NCBI GenBank assembly: GCA_910583545.1
Contig: CAJTXM010000008.1
Span: 1-64,000, forward strand
DNA: 64,000 nucleotides
Reading direction: 5' to 3'
Source: an uncultured Christensenella sp.
GTDB taxonomy: Bacteria; Bacillota; Clostridia; Christensenellales; Borkfalkiaceae
Shown here: one piece after another, positions 1 through 7,322 of the stretch
Layout: every line of letters begins with the position of its first letter
Numbering within the stretch: the stretch's first letter is position 1
Notes under the pieces: generated by a model
What the model was told of the DNA's origin: nothing
The model's database searches: none
Seen by the model: the letters and a program-made list of their open reading frames with translations, nothing else
Made by a program: the position numbers and the translations under genes

Positions 1-181
1 CTTTCCCTAAAACACAAATTAGGCAAATAATGTATACAGCTAATATCGCAATGGTTATCACAAAAAATAGCATCAAATTGTGTAAAGCCAAACTTATCAT
101 TGAATTAAGATCTTCATTTTCGTCTTGCTTTAAATGCTCCCCGTTCAGTTTTTTTCCTGTTCTGAAATTACGTTTTTTCAT
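1..181 (-). CDS. Hypothetical small membrane protein (3' end outside window)
   Basis: The reading frame starts with ATG at 181 on the minus strand, preceded by an AAAGG ribosome binding site, and runs off the left edge, so only the first 60 residues are visible. The first ~30 residues are charged (Lys/Arg, then Glu/Asp/Asn), followed by one strongly hydrophobic segment at about residues 33-56, a likely membrane anchor with a cytoplasmic N-terminus. I recognise no family. It is divergent from the HTH gene at 358, and the ~175 bp between them would hold both promoters. Confidence 0.5.
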   Translation of the reverse strand, partial: MKKRNFRTGKKLNGEHLKQDENEDLNSMISLALHNLMLFFVITIAILAVYIICLICVLGK

Positions 182-270
182 TGTTTTTTCCTTTTTAGTG
201 TCAGTTTTTCATAAATTAATCTAAAATGTTAAAACTAAAAATAGTTTACAACAATAAACTATTTTTTGTT

Positions 271-347
271 AAGCGTTTCCCATTAGAAACTAATATTTTG
301 TTTTGCTTCGTTAGACTTATAACAAGTGTTTACTGTTGGAAACGCTT
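271..347. promoter_or_regulatory. 10-bp inverted repeat upstream of the HTH gene, second arm abutting its RBS
   Basis: AAGCGTTTCC at 271-280 and its exact complement GGAAACGCTT at 338-347 are separated by 57 bp. The second arm ends one base before the GGAGG ribosome binding site (348-352) of the regulator at 358. This could be a pair of operator half-sites for autoregulation by the HTH protein, or an RNA hairpin affecting translation. The repeat is seen directly; the role is inference. Confidence 0.4.
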
Positions 348-357
348 GGAGGTTATA

Positions 358-600
358 ATGAAGCTAATCGAAGCAATTGGTATAAGATTGGATAATTTAA
401 TAGATGAAAATAATACGACAATATATAGTTTGGCAAAAGATACGGGTGTACCGCGTTCAACCGTATGGAAAATTATTCACCCCGATTTAACGCGAGTTAA
501 AACCGTCAAAATCGATACTATTTATCAACTTACCGACACTCTCGGAATTACTTTAAGTCAATTTTTTGATAATCCCATATTTAATGAAGTAAATGATTAG
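358..600 (+). CDS. Small XRE-family HTH transcriptional regulator
   Basis: An 80-residue protein made almost entirely of a Cro/C1-type helix-turn-helix domain. The region from about residue 18 (TIYSLAKDTGVPRSTVWKII) is the turn-helix pair with a typical Ser-Thr-Val-x-Lys-Ile recognition helix, and the C-terminus has the LTDTLGITLSQFF pattern of phage-like XRE repressors. I start at ATG 358 because GGAGG lies 5-10 bases upstream; the longer frame from 226 has no such site and crosses non-protein-like sequence. It may autoregulate through the flanking inverted repeat. The target genes are unknown; the divergent membrane-protein gene is a candidate. Confidence 0.8.
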   Translation: MKLIEAIGIRLDNLIDENNTTIYSLAKDTGVPRSTVWKIIHPDLTRVKTVKIDTIYQLTDTLGITLSQFFDNPIFNEVND

Positions 601-620
601 TTAATTTAAGAATTAAAAAA

Positions 621-642
621 GTGTGCTTCAAATGAAGCACAC
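621..642 (-). terminator. Hairpin with minus-strand U-run
   Basis: GTGTGCTTCA and TGAAGCACAC form a perfect 10-bp stem around a two-base loop. An A-run lies immediately on the left, giving a U-run on the minus strand, so this reads as an intrinsic terminator for leftward transcription. It may back up the terminator at 803 for spoIIE. Confidence 0.55.
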
Positions 643-670
643 TCGGAAATGCACGTCATTTGAAATTTTT

Positions 671-771
671 GCAACAAAACTCAAATAAATAAATCGCTTA
701 AAGGCTATCGTGCATATCCTACAATGTAGAATATGCCTCTAAGCAATTTTTTATTAGAAAAGTTTTGTTGC
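671..771. other. 101-nt nested hairpin of unknown identity (candidate structured RNA)
   Basis: Three nested inverted repeats share one axis. Outer: GCAACAAAACT at 671-681 with AGTTTTGTTGC at 761-771. Middle: GCTTAAAG near 696 with CTCTAAGC near 738, one mismatch. Inner: GCATAT-c-CTACA with TGTAG-a-ATATGC between about 711 and 737. The fold closes symmetrically, and no reading frame or convincing T-run accompanies it. It lies between the end of the HTH gene and the spoIIE terminator. It may be a non-coding RNA or a small palindromic repeat; strand is undecided. Confidence 0.45.
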
Positions 772-802
772 GGTTTTATTTTAACACAGGCAAATTAAAA
801 AA

Positions 803-830
803 GCAAGTGCAATAATGCACTTGCTTTTTA
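803..830. terminator. Bidirectional intrinsic terminator after spoIIE
   Basis: GCAAGTGCA (803-811) and TGCACTTGC (816-824) form a 9-bp stem with a four-base loop, flanked by an A-run on the left and a T-run on the right. It can terminate in both directions and is placed to end the minus-strand spoIIE transcript. Confidence 0.75.
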
Positions 831-860
831 AGTATTTTAAATGACTGTAAAGTATTAGCG

Positions 861-3131
861 TCACTCCTGTGAACTTTTGAATATTCTTGTGCAGAGGACG
901 GTCATATCGTCGGTAACTGACTTTGCGCGTTCCTTTGCGGCGTTTAAAAGAGTGTCTGCAAGGTTCTGCGGATTTAAAGGTTTAAGCCCTTGCAGGTATT
1001 CGTACAGTTCCGTAGACGAAGGGAATGCGGAAGTTATTCCGTCGGACATAAACACCACAATGTCGCCCTCTCTGAGCTGTTCGGTGCAGACGGTGGGGCG
1101 CAGATTTTCGAGAATACCTAACGGCAGGCTCTGGCTTTCCAAAACCTTTATTTCGCCCTCGCGCACGATAATTCCCGCGGGCGAGCCGATTTTGACGAAG
1201 TCCGCCATGCCCGTGTTAAGGTTTATTGCGGCGATATCTATGCAGGTAAATCTCTCGTCGCGGTTGAACGACAGAAGCTTGTTAATAGTTTTCAACACGG
1301 TGCCTTCGGGCATTTCGGCGCGGTAAAACGCTTCTATCAGCGATATCGCCGATTCGGAAACTTTTTTCGCGTATTCTCCGCTGCCCATTCCGTCGGACAG
1401 CGCCATTAAAAAGGAATGTTCGTTTATTTTTATCACCGAATGGGTATCGCCCGAGACCTTTTCGCCGTTCTTTATAGCGTAGGCTACGCCGAACGCGGCG
1501 TCGAGGCGCGGAGGGGAAGAGAACACAAGACAGCTCTTTTCGTCGTCGTAACTGAGTTTATCTTTCAAAAGGTATCTGCGTTTTGTGGTATCGCTAAGAA
1601 TCGCAGTCATAGTTTTTACGTCGGCTTTACCGCAGACAACCGCCATTATTTCGGAATTTTCGCCGTCGACGAAAAGCTCGGGGCAAGCTATACCGCAGGT
1701 CGAAAATTTATTTTTAAGCGCCTTTTCAAGGTCGGAAAATTCACGGGAGGTACGGCACAGCTCAACCGCGCAGTTTTTCATAACCTCGGCAACGCCGTGC
1801 GCCTGATCTGCGAGCAGAATTCTTCCGCTTTTAGCGTTTTCGGCTTCGGTCATAAAGCGGCGGTATTCGGCGATAAGCCCGTTCAGCCTAAGCAGTAAGT
1901 CGGTCGGATTCGAACAGTTTATCGTGACTTCCGACGGCAGGTCGATAAGACTTACTTTGCCTTTTATGCACCCCGAATCTATGAGTTTTCTGAACCCCGA
2001 ATAGACGTTTGTTTTTGCACAGCTTTTCGCCCTGTCGCAGGTTTTACAGCATTTTTCTTTGAGCTCGTCAAACATTCTCTGCCGCGTCGCGGAGTCGTTT
2101 ATATCGTCGTCGAGGGCGTTGAAGGCGCACTCTATTTCCTTGAAAACCTCCGAAATCCTGTAAAGTTTTTCGCCCGTCCGTCTTCGGCTTCTCTCCACCG
2201 CAGTGTCGGGCAGAACTTCCTTTACAAGTAGTCTGTCCCTTATGCTTTTGAGTTTTGCGTCGGAAACGGCGGAGGGCGAGGCGGTCGTGACGAGCAGAAG
2301 AAGGCTTCTTAAAACTATCAGATAGACGGCGCAGTCGAATCCGCCCGTAAAGTATAGGTAAGGCGCGGACAGCGCCGCTAATATGAAGCTCGGCGCGAAT
2401 CTGCCTGCGCAGGTGAATAAAAGCGCCGCTGCGGAAGCTGAAAGATAGATTGAAAAAGGCAGAGCCGAAAGCGTTAAAACCGACGGGGGGATCGCCGTGA
2501 TGAGCGCGACGACGAACGACGCGGGCGAGCGGATAAGCCGTGCGGAAAAAATTATTACTCCCGCCGCGAGCGCGGTATAGATAAAATAACCGAACAGATT
2601 GTATACGCCTGCGCCGAATGCTGTGTAGACGACGGCGCAGCAGACGAGCTCGTCCTCTCTGAGCCTGCACCGAAGCGCTCTGTACATAAGCGCGTAGACC
2701 GTTCTGAAACAGAAGTACGCAAAGACTATGACGGCAACCGCCGCCAGACCCTTCATTGCGTATTCGCTGTCTATAAAGTCAAGTCCGCTTTCGCGCCATC
2801 TGCCGAACGCGACGTAGGGCGCGAGGGCTATTGCGAGATATGCCGCGGCTTCTATTCTTATTTTCCGCCGGCTTTTACGGTAAATGAAAGTTACCAATCC
2901 CAAAAACACGCCCTCGAAAAGACACAGAAGCGTCGATATCCAGTCGAGGTGCACTACGGAAGCTATTACATATATAAGCGGTGTGATTATTACGTTGGTT
3001 CCGCACGCCAGCGCGCCGAAGCAAAGCCCTATCGATAACGGTATTCCCGAGAGAGTTTTATTTATAAAAATTACCGCCGCTGCATAAATTAAGTACAGCG
3101 CCGTACTTTTGGCGTTGATTTTCAAAGTCAT
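861..3131 (-). CDS. spoIIE: Stage II sporulation protein E (SpoIIE), membrane PP2C phosphatase
   Basis: SpoIIE dephosphorylates SpoIIAA-P in the forespore, which releases sigma-F, and takes part in polar septation. The 756-aa frame has the expected architecture: about ten hydrophobic segments in the first ~290 residues, a charged middle domain with several Cys residues, and a C-terminal PP2C/SpoIIE phosphatase domain. Phosphatase metal-binding signatures are visible: DGMGSG at about residue 578, SDGI in the following half, and DDMTV near residue 742. The length is a little under the ~830 aa of Bacillus SpoIIE. ATG at 3131 begins a positively charged leader before the first membrane span. It is transcribed alone and ends at the terminator at 803-830. 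This gene strongly indicates an endospore former. Confidence 0.95.
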   Translation of the reverse strand: MTLKINAKSTALYLIYAAAVIFINKTLSGIPLSIGLCFGALACGTNVIITPLIYVIASVVHLDWISTLLCLFEGVFLGLVTFIYRKSRRKIRIEAAAYLAIALAPYVAFGRWRESGLDFIDSEYAMKGLAAVAVIVFAYFCFRTVYALMYRALRCRLREDELVCCAVVYTAFGAGVYNLFGYFIYTALAAGVIIFSARLIRSPASFVVALITAIPPSVLTLSALPFSIYLSASAAALLFTCAGRFAPSFILAALSAPYLYFTGGFDCAVYLIVLRSLLLLVTTASPSAVSDAKLKSIRDRLLVKEVLPDTAVERSRRRTGEKLYRISEVFKEIECAFNALDDDINDSATRQRMFDELKEKCCKTCDRAKSCAKTNVYSGFRKLIDSGCIKGKVSLIDLPSEVTINCSNPTDLLLRLNGLIAEYRRFMTEAENAKSGRILLADQAHGVAEVMKNCAVELCRTSREFSDLEKALKNKFSTCGIACPELFVDGENSEIMAVVCGKADVKTMTAILSDTTKRRYLLKDKLSYDDEKSCLVFSSPPRLDAAFGVAYAIKNGEKVSGDTHSVIKINEHSFLMALSDGMGSGEYAKKVSESAISLIEAFYRAEMPEGTVLKTINKLLSFNRDERFTCIDIAAINLNTGMADFVKIGSPAGIIVREGEIKVLESQSLPLGILENLRPTVCTEQLREGDIVVFMSDGITSAFPSSTELYEYLQGLKPLNPQNLADTLLNAAKERAKSVTDDMTVLCTRIFKSSQE

Positions 3132-3301
3132 AGCTCTATTTTAAAGCGTGACAGTATAAAAAATTTGTCTTTTAATATAACTAAATGTAAAATATTACAT
3201 AAAATTAATGATAATTTTTTTTCTAAGAGGGATAATAAGTTAAAGGACGGCAATCATTGCCGATATATTTTGTCAACAATTCAAAAACAAACGCATATTG
3301 C

Positions 3302-3330
3302 TTGACGGAATTTGACTTAAAGTGTAGAAT
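3302..3330 (+). promoter_or_regulatory. Sigma-A type promoter for the Wzz-like gene
   Basis: TTGACG at 3302-3307 and TAGAAT at 3325-3330 are spaced by exactly 17 bp. The predicted transcription start near 3337 leaves a leader of about 20 nt before the ATG at 3359, with CGGAG as ribosome binding site. Confidence 0.7.
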
Positions 3331-3358
3331 AATAAAAAATAAATTACTCGGAGTATAT

Positions 3359-4723
3359 ATGGAAAACGAGAAAGAAGAAGGGGGCGTAACTTTAGGTTAC
3401 GTATTCCGCACGATATTTTCACAGAAATGGCTTGCGCTAATAATTGCGGCGGTGATTACGGTTGCAGGCACGCTCGGACTGTATTTTTTAGGCAAGACCA
3501 ACGAGGTTTACAACGTTTCTTTCGTTACCAACCTCCCCGGTTCGCAGAGCTCGGCTTCGTACTTCGAGTTTCCCGACGGTCAGACGCAGCACTTCACCGA
3601 AGCCGTTTCTTACGAAAACCTGGAAAAGGTTAAGGAAAGCAACGCCGCTTTCGGCGATATCGATATTAAAAAAATGTATGAAAAAGGCGATATTTCCGTC
3701 AGGTGCGACATTTCCGAAATAGTAGAAGGCTCGAAGGAATATTCCGTAACATACATGCTTACGGCAAAATCTAAATACTTTAAGTCGCAGACAGTCGCAC
3801 GCGATTTTTTAAGTGCGGTTTCCAACTATCCCAACGAATACTTAAAGAGTATGAAGATAGACTATACGACCGCACTCGAAGCTTCCAACGACACAATTAT
3901 GTACGACAAACAGCTCGACGCTTTGCAGGAACAGATAGAGTTTATCAATTCCGAGTATGCCGATCTTATTAGCTCGTACGGCGGTAATTTCGTCGTCAAA
4001 AACGGCAGGACGCTCAACTATTTCAAGAGCCGTTTGCAGGCATTTGTCGATCTCGGTGAAATTTCGAGATTGAAGACCAACGCGATAGAAAACGGATATC
4101 TTAAAATCGACGAAGAGACGGGCGAAGTCAATCAAAAGGCAAAAGCCAAATACGAAGCCGAAAGATACAACAAAGAGAGAGAAAGGGACATCGCAAACAA
4201 AGCTTTGACAGACGCTTTGGATAAGCTGAGCGGTAATGATGCAAGCGGAGAGGGAAGCGGTTCGACTACCGGCGTGATAATGATAGACGCTCAGGCGGTT
4301 ATCTCACTGACAAGCCAGATTGCAAGGCTCGATAAGGAACTCGAAGAAATCGATAATTTCATAAACAACGGAAAAATCGATATAAATTTCGACGGTCAGG
4401 TCAAAGACGTTTATAGCAAGGTAAAGGAATTTACCGACGAATTTGCCGGCATTTCTTCTACCGTATATACGACGAGAAGCGCCGTGAGCTATCTCAATAC
4501 TAATGTAATTATTGACGAGGGCGGAAGAAGCTGGGTTATGTCGCTTGTAATAAGCGTCTGCGCCGCAATCGTACTTGCTGCGATAATAGCTTATATCGTC
4601 GGCTGGTCGTTGCAGAGAAAGAAGGCGGAAAAATCGGCGGTATCCTCGTCGGTGTTCGTTGAAGCGCAGACTCAGGCTGCTGTCACCGACGAAACCGTTT
4701 CCGACGAAACCGATAAAGAATAA
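3359..4723 (+). CDS. Wzz/CpsC-like membrane protein (polysaccharide co-polymerase type topology)
   Basis: The 454-aa protein has a short cytoplasmic N-terminus, a membrane span at about residues 21-43, a long soluble region with coiled-coil-like stretches (about 180-390), a second span at about 390-415, and a charged C-terminal tail rich in Ser, Val, Thr and Glu. This two-span arrangement is that of Wzz/CpsC-type chain-length regulators of exported polysaccharides. I see no tyrosine-kinase (Walker) domain in the tail or nearby, so a role in polymer length control is an inference from topology. I start at ATG 3359, after CGGAG and within a promoter-to-ATG distance that fits, not at the upstream in-frame codon 3257, which lies before the promoter. 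Confidence 0.55.
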   Translation: MENEKEEGGVTLGYVFRTIFSQKWLALIIAAVITVAGTLGLYFLGKTNEVYNVSFVTNLPGSQSSASYFEFPDGQTQHFTEAVSYENLEKVKESNAAFGDIDIKKMYEKGDISVRCDISEIVEGSKEYSVTYMLTAKSKYFKSQTVARDFLSAVSNYPNEYLKSMKIDYTTALEASNDTIMYDKQLDALQEQIEFINSEYADLISSYGGNFVVKNGRTLNYFKSRLQAFVDLGEISRLKTNAIENGYLKIDEETGEVNQKAKAKYEAERYNKERERDIANKALTDALDKLSGNDASGEGSGSTTGVIMIDAQAVISLTSQIARLDKELEEIDNFINNGKIDINFDGQVKDVYSKVKEFTDEFAGISSTVYTTRSAVSYLNTNVIIDEGGRSWVMSLVISVCAAIVLAAIIAYIVGWSLQRKKAEKSAVSSSVFVEAQTQAAVTDETVSDETDKE

Positions 4724-4740
4724 CTTAATCAAATCAAAAA

Positions 4741-4762
4741 CGGAGCTTCGGCTCCGTTTTTT
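4741..4762 (+). terminator. Intrinsic terminator
   Basis: CGGAGC-TTCG-GCTCCG is a six-bp GC stem with a UUCG tetraloop, followed by six T residues. It ends the Wzz-like gene transcript. Confidence 0.9.
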
Positions 4763-4849
4763 GTCGTTTTATGGGGTATACAAAATTGTTTAAATGCGGT
4801 CTTGCTTTTTTTTAAATGCTGTGTTATACTTTACTTTTAGTAGGCGGTT

Positions 4850-7216
4850 ATGACTGAAATTCAAAAACTTTTAAACTTAATATCTCCGCATAAAGAGCCC
4901 GACAGGCAGTTTTATCTGTCGCTTCTGGACGGCGAAAAACAGCTTGCGGAGGAACAGGAGCATTTAAAATCCGTTATGCTCGTTCTTAAAGCGCTGTATA
5001 TCAACAAGCTTAAAATGGCGATTCAAAGCGCAGAAGCGGAACGCGACGCTATCAACAGCGGTCCGGCGCATACCGCCGAAGATTACAGGCGCGTATTACA
5101 GCTCGATTCGGACATTTCCGCACTCGGAGCAAAGCTTTTGACGTATAAGCCGTTTTTCGACGAGCCGTATTTTGCGAGAATGGATCTCGAAGACGATAAA
5201 GAGGGTTACAACAGCTATTATATAGGCAAGCGCGGAGACGAAAGACTTGAAATAGTGGACTGGCGCGCTCCGCTTGCAAGGCGGTACTATCAGAAGAGCA
5301 AGACTTCTTTCAAAATTAACGAATACGACTACAAGCTCATTCTTCGCAGGGCGCTGAGGACGGGCAGCGGAAAGGTGCTCGATATGAAAAACGAGTATCT
5401 CTGCCTTAACGGCTATCTTTCCGACGACGAGATAGACGGAAGAAACGAGAACCTCGTTTTCGATCCGTTTTTGAAAGAGATACTCGAAACGCGAAAGGAA
5501 AAAAGAGAAATCTGCGACATAATCGAAACCATACAGGAAAAGCAGTACGAAATAATCACCCTGCCGGAGGACGCGCAGTTTATTTTACAGGGCGTCGCCG
5601 GAAGCGGCAAGACTATGATTTTACTGCACAGGCTTTCTTACGTTCTCTACAATAACGAAAAACTTCGTCCGTCGGACGTGATAGTCATTACCCCGTCCGA
5701 TTCGTTCAATGCGTTCATTGACGAGCTTGCGCAGATTCTGGAACTCGAAAGAGTCAGAACGTCGACTCTCGACGGCTATTTTACCTCTGTTTTAAAAAAT
5801 TCGGGAGTGGACATTTCTGCCAGAACCGATTATTTTCAGCCCTTGAACGGGGAATATCTGAAATACGTTTATTCCGACGGCTTCGTCAGGGAAATACGCA
5901 AAAAGCTTATGAAAGTATACGACGGTATTTTAGGTATGTTCGTATCCGATGACTGCCGTGAAGCGGTTGAAACGGTGAAGAACGCCTGCGCGGAAGAGGA
6001 AGAAAAATATACTTTTATAAAGAATGCGGGTTTAAGGGTAAGGCGGAGCGTGCTCGGTGAGATAAAGGAGAAAAAGGACGGCGGACTGTATTACACAAAG
6101 CAGTTCCGGAATATGTTCAACTGCATTACGGAGGTGCGTGAATTTTTAAATCTCTTATACGACGAAAGGATGAAGAGCCACGCCTTCTTTTACCGGCAGT
6201 TTTTATCGTTCTATAAAGCTTTGAGGTTCGTCAGAAGATATTCCGAAAAAATCTGCCTTTCGGCGGTTTCCGATCTCAACGATCTGAGTTCGGCCGTAGA
6301 AAGGGAAATAAACGATTTAAAGCGTTACCGCCAGATCAGGGACGGGCAGGAAGTGCTGACGTACCGTGACAGAATAGAATCCCGCCGTCAGCTGTTTGAG
6401 GAAGCAGAAAAAATCAAGGGCTATGTAGAGGATATTTTATCAAGTTTGTATCCGCTGTACGATTTCTGCGACGTGTTGAAGGGCGAAAGCTATCTTGTAA
6501 ACGTCGGAAAATGCGAGACGACTTATGATATTTTACGGTTTTTTTACCGCGAAACGGTCAAAAAAATAAAGGTAAGGTATCAGATATCGACGAAAAAACT
6601 CTGCCGTACCGATCCGTATTCGCTGTGTCTTCTGCTGTCTGAGCTCGGTTTTACTCTGACGCCGAAGTACCGCTTTGTATTTGTTGACGAGGCGCAGGAT
6701 ATCTCGCCGTCGGAATATGCGGTGCTCAGAAAAATAAACGACAGGGCGTATTTCAATATCTTCGGCGACTTGAAGCAGAACATCACGGACTATCGCGGAA
6801 TAAAGAGCTGGGGCGAGTTGGGTTATAAGGAATACAATCTCGATCTCAATTACAGGAATACGAATGAGATAGTCGGATACGTTTCCGAAAAGCTCGGCAT
6901 CGCTATGCGCGCTATCGGCTCGGAGGGCGGAGAAGTCAGAGTGATTTCTCAGCGCGGCGTTAAGAGTTTTCTGGGCGAAAAGGGCCTCCGCGCCGTGATA
7001 ACGGGCGAAAAAAATCTTGAAAAATATTCGCGCAAGTCTTACAACGAAGTCGGAAAAAGCGGAAAGATCTCAAAGACCAAAATCAACGTTCTGACAGTGT
7101 ATGAGAGCAAGGGGCTTGAATTTACGTCCGTTGCGGTCGCCGACGAAGATATGACCGAGAACGAGAAATATATCGCATACACCCGTGCGCTGAAATCGCT
7201 GGCAGTGATCCGCTGA
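4850..7216 (+). CDS. helD: HelD-like SF1 helicase / RNA polymerase recycling factor
   Basis: HelD proteins are UvrD/Rep-related ATPases that bind RNA polymerase and remove stalled complexes from DNA. The 788-aa length matches Bacillus HelD (~770). Visible parts are a long N-terminal coiled-coil-like arm (residues 1-110), a DWRAPLA segment that is characteristic of HelD, a Walker A motif GVAGSGKT at about 247-254, a Walker B VDEAQD near 612, and a C-terminal YTRAL motif VI. Start ATG 4850 follows TAGGCGG. The stop comes a few residues after motif VI, slightly abrupt, but this is the usual end of the fold. It precedes another giant SF1 helicase, which has its own promoter. Confidence 0.88.
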   Translation: MTEIQKLLNLISPHKEPDRQFYLSLLDGEKQLAEEQEHLKSVMLVLKALYINKLKMAIQSAEAERDAINSGPAHTAEDYRRVLQLDSDISALGAKLLTYKPFFDEPYFARMDLEDDKEGYNSYYIGKRGDERLEIVDWRAPLARRYYQKSKTSFKINEYDYKLILRRALRTGSGKVLDMKNEYLCLNGYLSDDEIDGRNENLVFDPFLKEILETRKEKREICDIIETIQEKQYEIITLPEDAQFILQGVAGSGKTMILLHRLSYVLYNNEKLRPSDVIVITPSDSFNAFIDELAQILELERVRTSTLDGYFTSVLKNSGVDISARTDYFQPLNGEYLKYVYSDGFVREIRKKLMKVYDGILGMFVSDDCREAVETVKNACAEEEEKYTFIKNAGLRVRRSVLGEIKEKKDGGLYYTKQFRNMFNCITEVREFLNLLYDERMKSHAFFYRQFLSFYKALRFVRRYSEKICLSAVSDLNDLSSAVEREINDLKRYRQIRDGQEVLTYRDRIESRRQLFEEAEKIKGYVEDILSSLYPLYDFCDVLKGESYLVNVGKCETTYDILRFFYRETVKKIKVRYQISTKKLCRTDPYSLCLLLSELGFTLTPKYRFVFVDEAQDISPSEYAVLRKINDRAYFNIFGDLKQNITDYRGIKSWGELGYKEYNLDLNYRNTNEIVGYVSEKLGIAMRAIGSEGGEVRVISQRGVKSFLGEKGLRAVITGEKNLEKYSRKSYNEVGKSGKISKTKINVLTVYESKGLEFTSVAVADEDMTENEKYIAYTRALKSLAVIR

Positions 7217-7287
7217 TTTATACCGCGTACAGGGGCGTTTGTGCGCAGATGTACGATTCTTTTAACAAAAAATTCATAATTCTGCGC

Positions 7288-7316
7288 TTGTCAGAAAAGG
7301 TAAAAAGTGGTAAAAT
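7288..7316 (+). promoter_or_regulatory. Promoter for the DUF4011 helicase, placing the start codon at +1
   Basis: TTGTCA (7288-7293), 17-bp spacer, TAAAAT (7311-7316). Only six bases separate the -10 box from the ATG at 7323, so the transcript is predicted to begin at or within one base of the start codon (leaderless). No Shine-Dalgarno is present. Confidence 0.6.
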
Positions 7317-7322
7317 AATTCT

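Noticed and set aside
671..771. Integron attC site
   Set aside because: The palindromic ends do not fit the RYYYAAC/GTTRRRY core pair and there are no cassettes or integrase.
877..2670. Several long frames opposite or overlapping spoIIE
   Set aside because: They are shadow frames of the strongly coding spoIIE strand, with Arg/Ser-rich low-quality translations.
7217..7322. Possible frameshift at the end of helD
   Set aside because: A neighbouring frame stays open after the stop, but HelD homologues end shortly after the YTRAL motif, so the stop looks natural.
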